A stretch of 64,000 nucleotides of DNA from Bacillus pseudomycoides (GCF_002551005.1 NZ_NVOY01000006.1:1-64000); one strand, 5' to 3'; positions 47,027-54,342 are shown, numbered from the stretch's first letter. Program-made: numbers and translations. The notes: generated by a model not told the origin, from the sequence alone.

Positions 47027-47549
47027 TAACGCCTTTATTTTGATAATACACATTCTCTAATCCAATATTATATTTCATATTTTTATCCGTCCACTCTGTC
47101 CCAAGAGTACCAGGCCAACCAGATGTGTTCGCCACATATTTAAGTAACTCAAATTCTGTTAACCCTTTTTCCATACCTCTTTTATATCCTTTTGCCAAAT
47201 GAGACATAGCAATTTCAGCATTTTTGCGCGGATCTTTTAACTCCTCATCTGTTACATTTTCAGGAGCAAGTCCACCACCGCGATGCAGTTGAAACAACCC
47301 AAACGATGTTCCATGATCCCCAACAGCCTTTGGATTAAAACGACTCTCATGCTCGGCAATTGTAAGAGGTATCCATTCCGGGAGATTATATTTCTTAGCC
47401 TCTTCGCCAATAATTTGTTTCATCTGTTTTGCTTCTTCTGAATCAACATAACTCGTTTGGCTTACAGGTTTTCCCGCACCTTCTGATTCGCCTCGAAAAA
47501 ACATATATACTCCAAAAACAACTAAGAATCCTATAAAAAATTTCTTCAT
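47016..47549 (-). CDS. lytic transglycosylase (SLT domain), membrane-anchored
   Basis: 177 residues: an N-terminal membrane anchor (KKFFIGFLVVFGVYMFF) and an SLT-type lysozyme-like domain. The catalytic Glu lies in TIAEHESRFNPKAVG near residue 67, followed by GTSFGLFQLHRGGGL. It should cleave peptidoglycan glycan strands outside the membrane. ATG at 47549 follows AGAGGT; the longer frame has no ribosome site. Single gene. Confidence 0.8.
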   Translation of the reverse strand: MKKFFIGFLVVFGVYMFFRGESEGAGKPVSQTSYVDSEEAKQMKQIIGEEAKKYNLPEWIPLTIAEHESRFNPKAVGDHGTSFGLFQLHRGGGLAPENVTDEELKDPRKNAEIAMSHLAKGYKRGMEKGLTEFELLKYVANTSGWPGTLGTEWTDKNMKYNIGLENVYYQNKGVMKE

Positions 47550-47706
47550 GTATATTACCTCTTCTTTCGCTGAAATTTGTCCCCTTTCAGCATTACGTAT
47601 ATACAACTGCTTCATTATCTATCATACCAAGAATATACAGCTCCAACATCCTTCTTAAGTCTGATTTTGCAATGCAGAAGGTACGAAACAAATATAAAAA
47701 TGTAAT

Positions 47707-47754
47707 ATTTCTCTATTAATCATTGAAACTAGTTTCAATGATTAATAGAGAAAT
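47707..47754. repeat. 48-bp perfect palindrome
   Basis: Each 24-nt arm reads ATTTCTCTATTAATCATTGA then AACT to the centre at 47730/47731 and mirrors exactly with no loop. It is in the gap between the transglycosylase and the R2 repeat; neither flank has a T-run, so it is not an ordinary terminator. Confidence 0.9.
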
Positions 47755-47767
47755 CCACTTTAAATTT

Positions 47768-47926
47768 TTGACATATAGATTGCTGCTATGCAGAATACAT
47801 CATGACCTGCACTTGCCAGGAAAAAGCCTGACCGCTCCTACACATGGCCAGACTCTCTCGCCCACTTAAAAGAAAAGGATTTTTATGTCCTTTTTCAACT
47901 TGGATTTATATATTTATAAATTATAA
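47768..47926. repeat. dispersed repeat family R2, long copy
   Basis: Starts ACATATAGATTGCTGCTATG, has ATGACCTGCACTTG in the middle, then CTCTCGCCCACTTAAAAGA and a Lys-codon-like AAGGATTTTTATG end. Shares both ends with 62096-62262. Its right end runs into the tatD stop codon at 47914. Confidence 0.75.
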
Positions 47927-48672
47927 AATTGAACCGTATTTTTATAAATCGTTTCCGCTACATCTTCAAGCGATAGTCCTTTTATTTCACTCACACTCTT
48001 TAACACTTGCAAAATCATACTTGGATGCGTCATCTCATCATTAAATTTCCACGGTCCATCTGTTTCCACCATAAGATGTGATAACGGATAAAAAGCAGCA
48101 ATATCTTTAATTTTTTCTTTATATACAATGTCAGGGGTGATCGAAATATAATACCCATTCCCTATCATTCTTTCCATCGTTTGTTCACTTCCCTTAAACC
48201 AATGAAAATGAGCATGGCGTATTCGATAAGATTCAAGTAAATCACAAACAACTTCCGCATCATCGTATACAGCGTGTAATATAATTGGTAAATTATATTT
48301 TTGAGCCATATGTACAAATCTTTCTAGCATTTTAATATATGGCTCTAGCAACAATGTCGGATTTTCTTGGCGTAAATAATAAGGCAAACCAACTTCTCCA
48401 ATCGCTGCAATACGATGCGCTTCTTTATCAATTAATTTACAAATTTTTTCGCATTGCTTGGAATCAACATCTTGCTCAGGATGATATCCAAGAGCTGGAT
48501 AGATAAATGAATAATCCTTCGCTAGCCCCAATGTTTGCTGACAAGAATGATAATTCATCGACACCGCAATCAGTCCTGCTATTTCCTTCGTCTTCTGTAT
48601 ATCTTCAATTAACTGAAATTGCTCTTCTCTTTTATATTGATCCAAATGTATATGACTATCAATCCATTTCAT
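47914..48672 (-). CDS. TatD-family metal-dependent hydrolase
   Basis: 252 residues of the amidohydrolase-like TIM barrel found in TatD DNases: metal ligands DSHIHLD near 4, Glu in AAIGEVGL near 93, His in IILHAVYDD near 131, His in AHFHWFKG near 156 and Asp in MVETDGPW near 206. Nuclease activity on 3' ends is known for TatD; the substrate of this branch is not. Start at 48672, since the GTG at 48681 is inside the AAAAGGTGA ribosome site. Flanked on both sides by R2 repeats. Confidence 0.83.
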   Translation of the reverse strand: MKWIDSHIHLDQYKREEQFQLIEDIQKTKEIAGLIAVSMNYHSCQQTLGLAKDYSFIYPALGYHPEQDVDSKQCEKICKLIDKEAHRIAAIGEVGLPYYLRQENPTLLLEPYIKMLERFVHMAQKYNLPIILHAVYDDAEVVCDLLESYRIRHAHFHWFKGSEQTMERMIGNGYYISITPDIVYKEKIKDIAAFYPLSHLMVETDGPWKFNDEMTHPSMILQVLKSVSEIKGLSLEDVAETIYKNTVQFYNL

Positions 48673-48715
48673 TTCTATCACCTTTTCTTAGCATTGTATA
48701 TAGATTCATTTTCCA

Positions 48716-48808
48716 ACATATAAGCCGTTTCTATGCATGGACAAGTGCTCTCATCCCTCCTCAAAAGAAAAGGTTTTTATATCTTCAACTTGTATTTATA
48801 TAGTACAA
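48716..48808. repeat. dispersed repeat family R2, short copy
   Basis: CATATAAGCCGTTTCTATGC, then GTGCTCTCATCCCTCCTCAA, AAGAAAAGG and TTGTATTTATATAG. Matches the right half of the long copy at 62096; the centre is missing. Confidence 0.72.
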
Positions 48809-48830
48809 CTTCCTAAAATGTATATAAAAT

Positions 48831-48860
48831 AAAAAAAACAAGAAGGCTCGCCTTCTTGTT
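48831..48860 (-). terminator. terminator of the 36-aa peptide gene
   Basis: ACAAGAAGG-cgag-CCTTCTTGT perfect stem, then eight T on the minus strand. Confidence 0.85.
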
Positions 48861-48870
48861 CATTTATTTA

Positions 48871-48981
48871 TTAAACAATAAAGTTTGTAATTATATCAAA
48901 AATCCCAATACATACAATCGCAACACCAAAGTAGCTAAAACACTCTACTAACGGAAACTTAACTACTTCTTCTTTTTGCAT
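48871..48981 (-). CDS. tiny membrane peptide, 36 aa, unrelated sequence
   Basis: 36 residues: MQKEEVVKFPLVECFSYFG and then a hydrophobic helix ending DIITNFIV. GAAGGGAG ribosome site, dedicated terminator and a dedicated promoter of the shared regulon type (49030-49093). It does not carry the K-x-D-x2-G motif of the other tiny peptides but has the same size and layout (charged start, one membrane helix). Function unknown. Confidence 0.75.
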   Translation of the reverse strand: MQKEEVVKFPLVECFSYFGVAIVCIGIFDIITNFIV

Positions 48982-49029
48982 CTCACTCGTCTCCCTTCTA
49001 TAATCTCCCTAACTTTTATATCTATTTCT

Positions 49030-49093
49030 ATTATGAGAGAAATATGACAAAAGAGCCATTGAATTTGCTTACGTAAACCTTACATTTTTGTAA
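49030..49093 (-). promoter_or_regulatory. regulated promoter of the 36-aa peptide
   Basis: On the minus strand: TTACA-AAAA-TGTAA (49080-49093), 6 bp, CGTAA, GC, then AAATTCAATGGCT over the -35 region, 17 bp and CATAAT (49030-49035). Same architecture and spacing as the four promoters nearby. Confidence 0.75.
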
Positions 49094-49098
49094 GATAG

Positions 49099-49202
49099 AA
49101 AAATAGTCCCATCTCTTTTGAGATGAGACCCACATGTAGTTGGTTGTTAATCCTTTTCATCACATTATTGATTCAGACAGAAAGATGTATTTCGTTCTTT
49201 CT
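49099..49202 (-). ncRNA. predicted small RNA of about 100 nt
   Basis: A regulon-type promoter with -10 TATACT (49209-49214) reads into this stretch, which ends in a strong terminator (GGTCTCATCTC/GAGATGGGAC, then TATTTTT) before the next promoter. No ORF with a ribosome site is present. A 5' hairpin AGAAAGA/TCTTTCT is visible. Start is estimated 7 nt after the -10 box. Confidence 0.6.
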
Positions 49203-49208
49203 GCTTTT

Positions 49209-49272
49209 AGTATAGGTCATACTCGTAATCACAACTATCGAATTACATTACACCTACCTTACAATATTGTAA
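49209..49272 (-). promoter_or_regulatory. regulated promoter of the small RNA
   Basis: Minus strand: TTACA-ATAT-TGTAA, 6 bp, TGTAA, TG, TAATTCGATAGTT over the -35 region, 17 bp, TATACT. Confidence 0.78.
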
Positions 49273-49285
49273 TAAGTCTTTCTTT

Positions 49286-49651
49286 TTATTGAATCGTTAA
49301 AAGCTTTCCTCTTGCATTCAACGGAATATCTTCTTTATCTATTTCAACTAATTTCTCAGCATAACGTCCTTTTGCAATGATTTCTAACGGTTCATTTTGT
49401 TTTAACATTTTCTGAATCGTTTTTGTAATCTTCTGTTCCCGTCCATCTTCATCGTATCCAACAAACTCATATTCATACCAGCCATCTCCAATATGTTGCC
49501 CGATACCTTTTACGACTGTGTAATACGCTTTCGTTTGATAAAACGGATTATATTTATCGATTACTGGACCAAGCTTTGTTGGTAATAGTAAGACAACGAT
49601 AACAATACTAGCAAGTACCCCAAAAAATAAACGTCTCCGTATTTTTTCCAT
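49286..49651 (-). CDS. YxeA-like (DUF1093) exported protein
   Basis: 121 residues: an N-terminal membrane/signal helix (RRLFFGVLASIVIVVLLLP), then a small beta-rich domain (KAYYTVVKGIG, WYEYEFVGYDEDGREQKITKT) ending in GRYAEKLVEIDKEDIPLNARG, which resembles YxeA-family proteins. In B. subtilis yxeA belongs to the YxdJ-controlled yxdLM-yxeA operon, and here the gene has a promoter of the same operator type (49693-49767). That link supports the assignment. Function of YxeA is unknown. Confidence 0.62.
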   Translation of the reverse strand: MEKIRRRLFFGVLASIVIVVLLLPTKLGPVIDKYNPFYQTKAYYTVVKGIGQHIGDGWYEYEFVGYDEDGREQKITKTIQKMLKQNEPLEIIAKGRYAEKLVEIDKEDIPLNARGKLLTIQ

Positions 49652-49692
49652 TTCGGTTTCCTCCCTTGTATTTTATACGTAACCTTTCTTTC

Positions 49693-49806
49693 AGTTTAGA
49701 AAAAAAGGGGAACGTATACCATTGAACTGCCTTACACTTCTCTTACAAAAATGTAAGTTTCCTGTAAGCTAATTCGATAGTTCAAACTTCCCTGATTTCG
49801 TACAAT
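49693..49806. promoter_or_regulatory. divergent regulated promoters (YxeA-like gene and peptide 49874)
   Basis: A symmetric operator TTACA-N6-TTACA-AAAA-TGTAA-N6-TGTAA (49732-49767). To the right: GC, TAATTCGATAGTT, 17 bp, TACAAT (49801-49806). To the left on the minus strand: GG, CAGTTCAATGGTA, 17 bp, TAAACT (49693-49698). One operator appears to serve both genes. Confidence 0.75.
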
Positions 49807-49873
49807 AAAGTCAGAAGCAGAGCAGATTTAAAAAACTGTTTCTACTACATGAAACAGGTAAGGAGAGATTATA

Positions 49874-49978
49874 ATGGAAAACCAAATGACTTTTAACAAA
49901 TTTGATTACGTTGGACTTGCTAGCGGTGCGGCTCTTCTTACAGCATTCATTTACGTTGCCGCAGTAATTCTTATATAA
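49874..49978 (+). CDS. tiny membrane peptide of the K-x-D-x2-G family, 34 aa
   Basis: 34 residues: MENQMTFNKFDYVGLASGAA followed by LLTAFIYVAAVILI. AAGGAGAG ribosome site. It is 60 percent or more identical to the 33-residue peptide at 50990 and shares K-x-D-x2-G-x-A-x2-A-x2-L-T-A-x-I with the three 36-residue peptides at 33.8-34.3 kb. A leader hairpin CTGTTTC/GAAACAG precedes it. Single membrane helix; function unknown. Confidence 0.8.
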   Translation: MENQMTFNKFDYVGLASGAALLTAFIYVAAVILI

Positions 49979-50014
49979 TTTTGTGTCCCCTTTCCCCTTA
50001 TATAGATAAATTTG

Positions 50015-50046
50015 AAAAGACGACCTTCTATGCCAGGTCGTCTTTT
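50015..50046. terminator. bidirectional terminator
   Basis: AAAAGACGACCT/AGGTCGTCTTTT, 12-bp perfect stem between the peptide gene and plsC. Confidence 0.85.
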
Positions 50047-50056
50047 CCTATTACTA

Positions 50057-50665
50057 TTATGCTGTTTTATCTTCTTGTAACGTTTCTTTTAACTGTGTAA
50101 ACGTCTCATTTAATTTTTCTGTCATCAGTTGCATCACTTCTTTACGATCCATTTGTGCCGACTGCTCCACTTGAATCGGATCACCAAAAATTAATTGCGC
50201 TCTTTTTCCACGAAACAATTCTTTTAAACTGCTAGGTCCAACGTATGCAGCCGGAACTAACGGAACATTAGAACGAAAGGCAATTGTAACAGCACCAGCT
50301 TTCAGAGAAGTCGCTTCTGCCGATCTCGTTCCGCTCGGAAAAATCCCCACAACTTTTCCTTCTTTTAATAACCTAGATGGAATTTTCAGCGTACTTGGCC
50401 CTGGATTTGCACGATCAACCGGAAACGCATTTACGCCCTTAAAAAACCAATTTCCAAATTTACTTTCAAACAATTCCTTTTTTGCCATATAGTAAATTTT
50501 CGTTGGTAACATTCCCGTCGCTAACATGACAACATCCATCCAACTTGTATGAGTACAAGCTACCACATATGCTCCGCTTTGCGGTAATTTTTCTTTTCCA
50601 TATACTTCTACTTTTCCAAATGTTTTAAATATATATTTCAACAGCCTTACAATGAATGTATACAT
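50057..50665 (-). CDS. plsC: 1-acyl-sn-glycerol-3-phosphate acyltransferase
   Basis: 202 residues of the PlsC family, which acylates lysophosphatidic acid to phosphatidic acid at the membrane. The HX4D motif is HTSWMD near 38, the second motif VDRANP near 84, FPSGTRS near 109 and PAAYVG near 138. It sits between two genes of the tiny-peptide regulon but has no copy of their operator facing it. Confidence 0.87.
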   Translation of the reverse strand: MYTFIVRLLKYIFKTFGKVEVYGKEKLPQSGAYVVACTHTSWMDVVMLATGMLPTKIYYMAKKELFESKFGNWFFKGVNAFPVDRANPGPSTLKIPSRLLKEGKVVGIFPSGTRSAEATSLKAGAVTIAFRSNVPLVPAAYVGPSSLKELFRGKRAQLIFGDPIQVEQSAQMDRKEVMQLMTEKLNETFTQLKETLQEDKTA

Positions 50666-50782
50666 TCGACCTGTTCCCTTCTACAATTTAATTTTTTATA
50701 ACTGTATTATTTATCCTTAATTATAACACTAAGTATTAATAGTTGGTAATAAAATTAAGTGACAATTTTAAAAATCTTTTCC

Positions 50783-50846
50783 TTACAAAACTGTAATCCT
50801 ACTGTAAGCTAATTCGATAGTTACTCCCTTATACCTGTCATATACT
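50783..50846 (+). promoter_or_regulatory. regulated promoter of peptide 50990
   Basis: TTACA-AAAC-TGTAA (50783-50796), 6 bp, TGTAA, GC, TAATTCGATAGTT (50810-50822), 17 bp, TATACT (50841-50846). The transcript would have a leader of about 135 nt in which CATCGA/TCGATG and GCAACA/TGTTGC can pair. Confidence 0.8.
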
Positions 50847-50989
50847 TAAAACAGAAACAGGGCAACAAAAACACATCGAAAAGGCACTCACATACTAAAC
50901 AAGGGTCGCAACTACAATGCGGCTCGTGTTATCCCCCTTATCGATGCAAAAATTGTTGCTACTGATTACATAAGTAAGGAGAGATAACT

Positions 50990-51091
50990 ATGAACAGCAT
51001 TACTTTTAACAAATTTGATTACATGGGACTTGTAAGCGGTGCAGCTCTTCTTACAGCAGTTATTTACGCACTCGCACATGTCCTTGTATGA
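50990..51091 (+). CDS. tiny membrane peptide of the K-x-D-x2-G family, 33 aa
   Basis: 33 residues: MNSITFNKFDYMGLVSGAAL followed by LTAVIYALAHVLV. AAGGAGAG ribosome site, the same leader end (GTAAGGAGAGAT) as the 49874 gene, and the same promoter type, so the two loci look like a duplication. A strong terminator follows. Function unknown. Confidence 0.8.
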   Translation: MNSITFNKFDYMGLVSGAALLTAVIYALAHVLV

Positions 51092-51115
51092 AAATACACT
51101 CCCCTTTTTTTATAG

Positions 51116-51153
51116 AAAAGTGCTGCTTGTAATTCTACAAGCAGCACTTTTTA
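51116..51153. terminator. bidirectional terminator
   Basis: AAAGTGCTGCTTGTA/TACAAGCAGCACTTT, 15-bp perfect stem followed by TTAATTT. Confidence 0.85.
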
Positions 51154-52080
51154 ATTTGTTTCATATATAATTTGACCTGTTTTACTTATATCATAACCAC
51201 CAATAGCACGCAGTTCGTTTTGAAATTCAGGAGACTGTAATACCGACTTTACTGTTTCAATTAACTCCATGTTCTCTTCTGTTTTTAAAATTACTAAATC
51301 ATAACGTTCTTGTATAAGTGGAACAAAATCTACATTTACAATTTGCGCTACTTTTTCTGTTCCTACTCCTACATCAGCTTTTCCATTTGCAACTTGAGAA
51401 GCAATGCCAATATGATTTGACTCTTCCCAATCATAGCCACAAATGCTCATTTTTGATATTCCATTTATACGCAATTGTTCATCAACAAGAACACGAATAC
51501 CAGATCCTCTTTCCCTATTTACAAATTGAATGGATGTATTACATAAATCATTCCATGTCTTTATCTGTTTTGGATTTCCTTTTTGCACATAAAAACCTGA
51601 TGTTCTTGATAATAAATTCATAACAATACAAGGCTGTCCAACTAAAATTCGTTTTACATATGGAATGTTGTATTCTCCCGTATCCCCATCGAACAAATGA
51701 AGACTAACAATGTCTCCTTTTCCTTGATACATCTGAACCAAACTTGTTAAACTCCCTTGATATGCCCGTAGCATATTAGAAGCTTTCAAACGGCTCTCTA
51801 CATGTTTCGTTAACATATCTAAAGATAAATCTTGTCCACTGATAATACAAGAATCAGATTTACTTGGCGGGTTCATTACTTGCATAGATGAAGAAACTGC
51901 CTGTACTTTTCCTGTTTTCATCTCTGTAATATATTGCTCTAAATCACTTGCATCAACACGCATTTGCCTACCAACTCGATAAGAGGGTAATTCACCTTTT
52001 TTAATTAAATCATACACTGTTAATTTCGATACTTTTAACCGCTTCGCTACTTCTTCTGTTGTGTAGGAATGATGATCCAT
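51151..52080 (-). CDS. excisionase-type HTH plus periplasmic-binding-like regulator (YvgK-like)
   Basis: 309 residues: an N-terminal helix-turn-helix of the excisionase/MerR-like type (YTTEEVAKRLKVSKLTVYDLIKKG) and a C-terminal PBP-type ligand domain (about 85-300, QFVNRERGSGIRVLVDEQL, NGKADVGVGTEKVAQ). Such proteins sense molybdate or tungstate-related ligands. It is divergent from modA-modB, the same layout as B. subtilis yvgK-yvgL-yvgM, and probably controls them through the inverted repeat at 52171-52208. Confidence 0.8.
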   Translation of the reverse strand: MDHHSYTTEEVAKRLKVSKLTVYDLIKKGELPSYRVGRQMRVDASDLEQYITEMKTGKVQAVSSSMQVMNPPSKSDSCIISGQDLSLDMLTKHVESRLKASNMLRAYQGSLTSLVQMYQGKGDIVSLHLFDGDTGEYNIPYVKRILVGQPCIVMNLLSRTSGFYVQKGNPKQIKTWNDLCNTSIQFVNRERGSGIRVLVDEQLRINGISKMSICGYDWEESNHIGIASQVANGKADVGVGTEKVAQIVNVDFVPLIQERYDLVILKTEENMELIETVKSVLQSPEFQNELRAIGGYDISKTGQIIYETN

Positions 52081-52170
52081 AAACCGATTCCTCGCTTTCT
52101 GCCTTCATTGTAACAAAAATAACAGTTTTTCTTCTATTTATTTTCACTATCGTGAGAAAAATCACAACAT

Positions 52171-52208
52171 AACTAAATATAACTATTTATAATTAATTAT
52201 ATTTAGTT
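52171..52208. promoter_or_regulatory. inverted repeat operator between yvgK-like gene and modA
   Basis: Exact 12-bp arms AACTAAATATAA (52171-52182) and TTATATTTAGTT (52197-52208) separated by 14 bp, in the divergent intergenic region. Likely binding site of the YvgK-like regulator. Confidence 0.6.
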
Positions 52209-52245
52209 ATAATTAAGGCGGGGATAAAAGAAGGGAGAAATGAAG

Positions 52246-53046
52246 ATGAACAAGTACATATTTCGTTTTATTTGCAGTATTTTATTCACACTACTTCTCG
52301 TAATAAGTACGGGATGTACAAACACAAATAAACAAGAAAAAACTACTGCTAAAGAAGAAAAAGTTGAACTTACCATTTCTGCAGCTGCTAGTTTACAAGA
52401 TGCACTAAAAGAGATTCAAACACAATATGAAAAGAAAGAACCAAATATAAAGCTCTCATTTAACTTCGACGGTTCTGGCAAGCTTCAACAGCAAATTGAA
52501 CAAGGAGCTCCTGTTGATTTATTCTTCTCTGCCGCAGAAGATAAATTTCAAACACTCGTAACGAAAGGACTTATTGATCAGAAAGAAGGAAAAAATCTAC
52601 TCGGCAATGAGTTAGTATTAGTTGTTCCTAAAGATAGTAATCTAAAAGATTTTCAATCGTTAAAAGATGAGCAAGTAACAAAAATCGCACTAGGTACACC
52701 TGAATCTGTTCCGGCTGGAAAATACGCAAAAGAGGCGCTTACTCATTTAAATCTTTGGAACGACCTTCAAAATAAAATCGTATACACAAAAGATGTACGC
52801 CAAGTATTAACATACGTAGAAACAGGAAACGTTAATGCAGGGATTGTTTATAAAACAGACGCCCTTATTTCAAAAAAAGTAAAAATTGCTACTACAGCAC
52901 AGGCAAATTCACACGAACCAATCCGCTATCCATTAGGTATTGTAAAAGCAACGAAACATAAAAAAGAGGCAACTGCTTTTTATGAATATTTACAGTCTAA
53001 AGACGCTATAGCCATCTTTAAAAAATATGGTTTTACAGTGCTGTAA
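52246..53046 (+). CDS. modA: molybdate ABC transporter substrate-binding lipoprotein
   Basis: About 266 residues. Signal peptide with lipobox STGC near residue 24, then the ModA fold: LTISAAASLQDALKEI at the start of the mature domain, NFDGSGKLQQQIEQGAPVDLFFSAAE (binding loop), and VNAGIVYKTDAL near 200. It captures molybdate or tungstate outside the membrane. The ATG at 52246 has better spacing from AAGGGAG than the one at 52240. Forms an operon with modB. Confidence 0.9.
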   Translation: MNKYIFRFICSILFTLLLVISTGCTNTNKQEKTTAKEEKVELTISAAASLQDALKEIQTQYEKKEPNIKLSFNFDGSGKLQQQIEQGAPVDLFFSAAEDKFQTLVTKGLIDQKEGKNLLGNELVLVVPKDSNLKDFQSLKDEQVTKIALGTPESVPAGKYAKEALTHLNLWNDLQNKIVYTKDVRQVLTYVETGNVNAGIVYKTDALISKKVKIATTAQANSHEPIRYPLGIVKATKHKKEATAFYEYLQSKDAIAIFKKYGFTVL

Positions 53047-53054
53047 TTGTAACT

Positions 53055-53729
53055 ATGATATTTGATACATTTTGGTCACCTATCATTCTTTCACTAAAAG
53101 TTGCTGCACTTTCTACGATCATTGTGATGGTGTTCGGAACGATAATTGGCCGTGTTTTAGCTCGATCTTCGAAGCGCTATAAAATTTTATTAGAAACCAT
53201 TTTTCTACTGCCAATGGTACTGCCGCCCACTGTAATTGGATTTTTTCTCATTATCATCTTTGGAAAAAACAGTCCCATCGGTCAGTGGATCGAAACTTTG
53301 TTTCAACAATCGATTATGTTTACATCTTGGGCTGCTGTGATTGCTGCAACTGTAGTTGCATTTCCGCTTATGTACCAATCAGCAAAAACGGGTTTTATCA
53401 TTGCCAATGAACAAATTGAAGACGGGGCTAGAGACCTTGGAGCAACTGAATTACAAGTGTTCTTACATGTAACATTACCACTCGCGTTCCCTTCTCTACT
53501 TGGCGGAATGATTTTAAGTTTCGTCCGCGCCCTAGGAGAATTTGGTGCGACGCTTATGTTCGCTGGTAATATTCCTGGTAAAACACAAACAATTCCAACT
53601 GCAATTTATATGGCAATTGATGCAAGTAACATGCCCCTTGCCTGGGCGCTCGTTCTTACAACTGTCGGTATGTCAATTGTCTTTTTATTGCTTATTCAAT
53701 TTATCAATAAAAAGGTAACTTCTTTCTAG
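53055..53729 (+). CDS. modB: molybdate ABC transporter permease
   Basis: 224 residues with five to six membrane helices and the EAA loop (DGARDLGATELQVFLHVTLPLAFPSLLGG split as DGARDLGATELQVF and LPLAFPSLLGG), followed by RALGEFGATLMFAGN, a ModB hallmark. It starts 8 bp after modA. No modC ATPase follows, as in B. subtilis yvgLM, so the permease must borrow an ATPase encoded elsewhere. Confidence 0.9.
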   Translation: MIFDTFWSPIILSLKVAALSTIIVMVFGTIIGRVLARSSKRYKILLETIFLLPMVLPPTVIGFFLIIIFGKNSPIGQWIETLFQQSIMFTSWAAVIAATVVAFPLMYQSAKTGFIIANEQIEDGARDLGATELQVFLHVTLPLAFPSLLGGMILSFVRALGEFGATLMFAGNIPGKTQTIPTAIYMAIDASNMPLAWALVLTTVGMSIVFLLLIQFINKKVTSF

Positions 53730-53759
53730 CAGTAGCTTTCGACAAAGCTACTGTTTTTT
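53728..53759 (+). terminator. terminator of the mod operon
   Basis: CAGTAGCTTT-cgac-AAAGCTACTG followed by TTTTTTG at the modB stop. Confidence 0.85.
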
Positions 53760-53830
53760 GTATTATTTCCCGCGAAATGAAATGGAAATTAGATGTTTAT
53801 GTAGAATTATAGAAAATAAGGGGGAATTAT

Positions 53831-54319
53831 ATGTATAACCAAACACTTTGTTTTATAAAAAAAGGTAATGAAATATTAATGTTAAATCGAGAAAAATCAC
53901 CACTGCAAGGCTTGTGGAACGGTGTTGGTGGTAAAATGATAGAAGCGGAAACGCCAATGGCATGCATTCTACGTGAGATTGAAGAAGAGACAGGACTACA
54001 TTTAACAGAGCAAGAAGTCACCTATAAAGGAACATTATCATGGACAATCGACAATACAAATTCCGGTGGATTATATCTGTTTACCGCTAATCTCCCAGCT
54101 CATATTTCTTATCACACTCCGAAAAAAGTAGCTGAAGGTATTTTAGATTGGAAGCACATTTCTTGGATTTTATCTAACGAAAATAGAGGAATAAACTCTT
54201 TAACAAAGCACTTTTTACCCACGGTTTTACAAGAAGAAAGCGTATATGACCATACTTCTGTTTTCCACAATAATCAGCTTGTGCACTACGAACAAAGAAC
54301 ACATGCAAATGTAAAATAG
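53831..54319 (+). CDS. NUDIX hydrolase (MutT/8-oxo-dGTP type)
   Basis: 162 residues with a complete Nudix box, G-x5-E-x7-REUxEExGU, in GVGGKMIEAETPMACILREI and EEETGLHL near 35-57. A leading LMLNREKSPLQGLWN fits MutT-like 8-oxo-dGTP diphosphatases (YtkD/MutT group). It removes oxidised nucleotides or similar pyrophosphates; exact substrate uncertain. Single gene with GGGGG ribosome site. Confidence 0.82.
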   Translation: MYNQTLCFIKKGNEILMLNREKSPLQGLWNGVGGKMIEAETPMACILREIEEETGLHLTEQEVTYKGTLSWTIDNTNSGGLYLFTANLPAHISYHTPKKVAEGILDWKHISWILSNENRGINSLTKHFLPTVLQEESVYDHTSVFHNNQLVHYEQRTHANVK

Positions 54320-54341
54320 CCTCTTTAACAGAGGCTATTTT
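54313..54341. terminator. bidirectional terminator
   Basis: AAAATAGCCTC/GAGGCTATTTT hairpin between convergent NUDIX and GNAT genes. Confidence 0.85.
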
Positions 54342-54342
54342 G

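Noticed and set aside
49099-49202. A short ORF (ATGAAAAGGATTAAC...) within the predicted small RNA
   Set aside because: No ribosome site, and the frame runs through the terminator and the next promoter.
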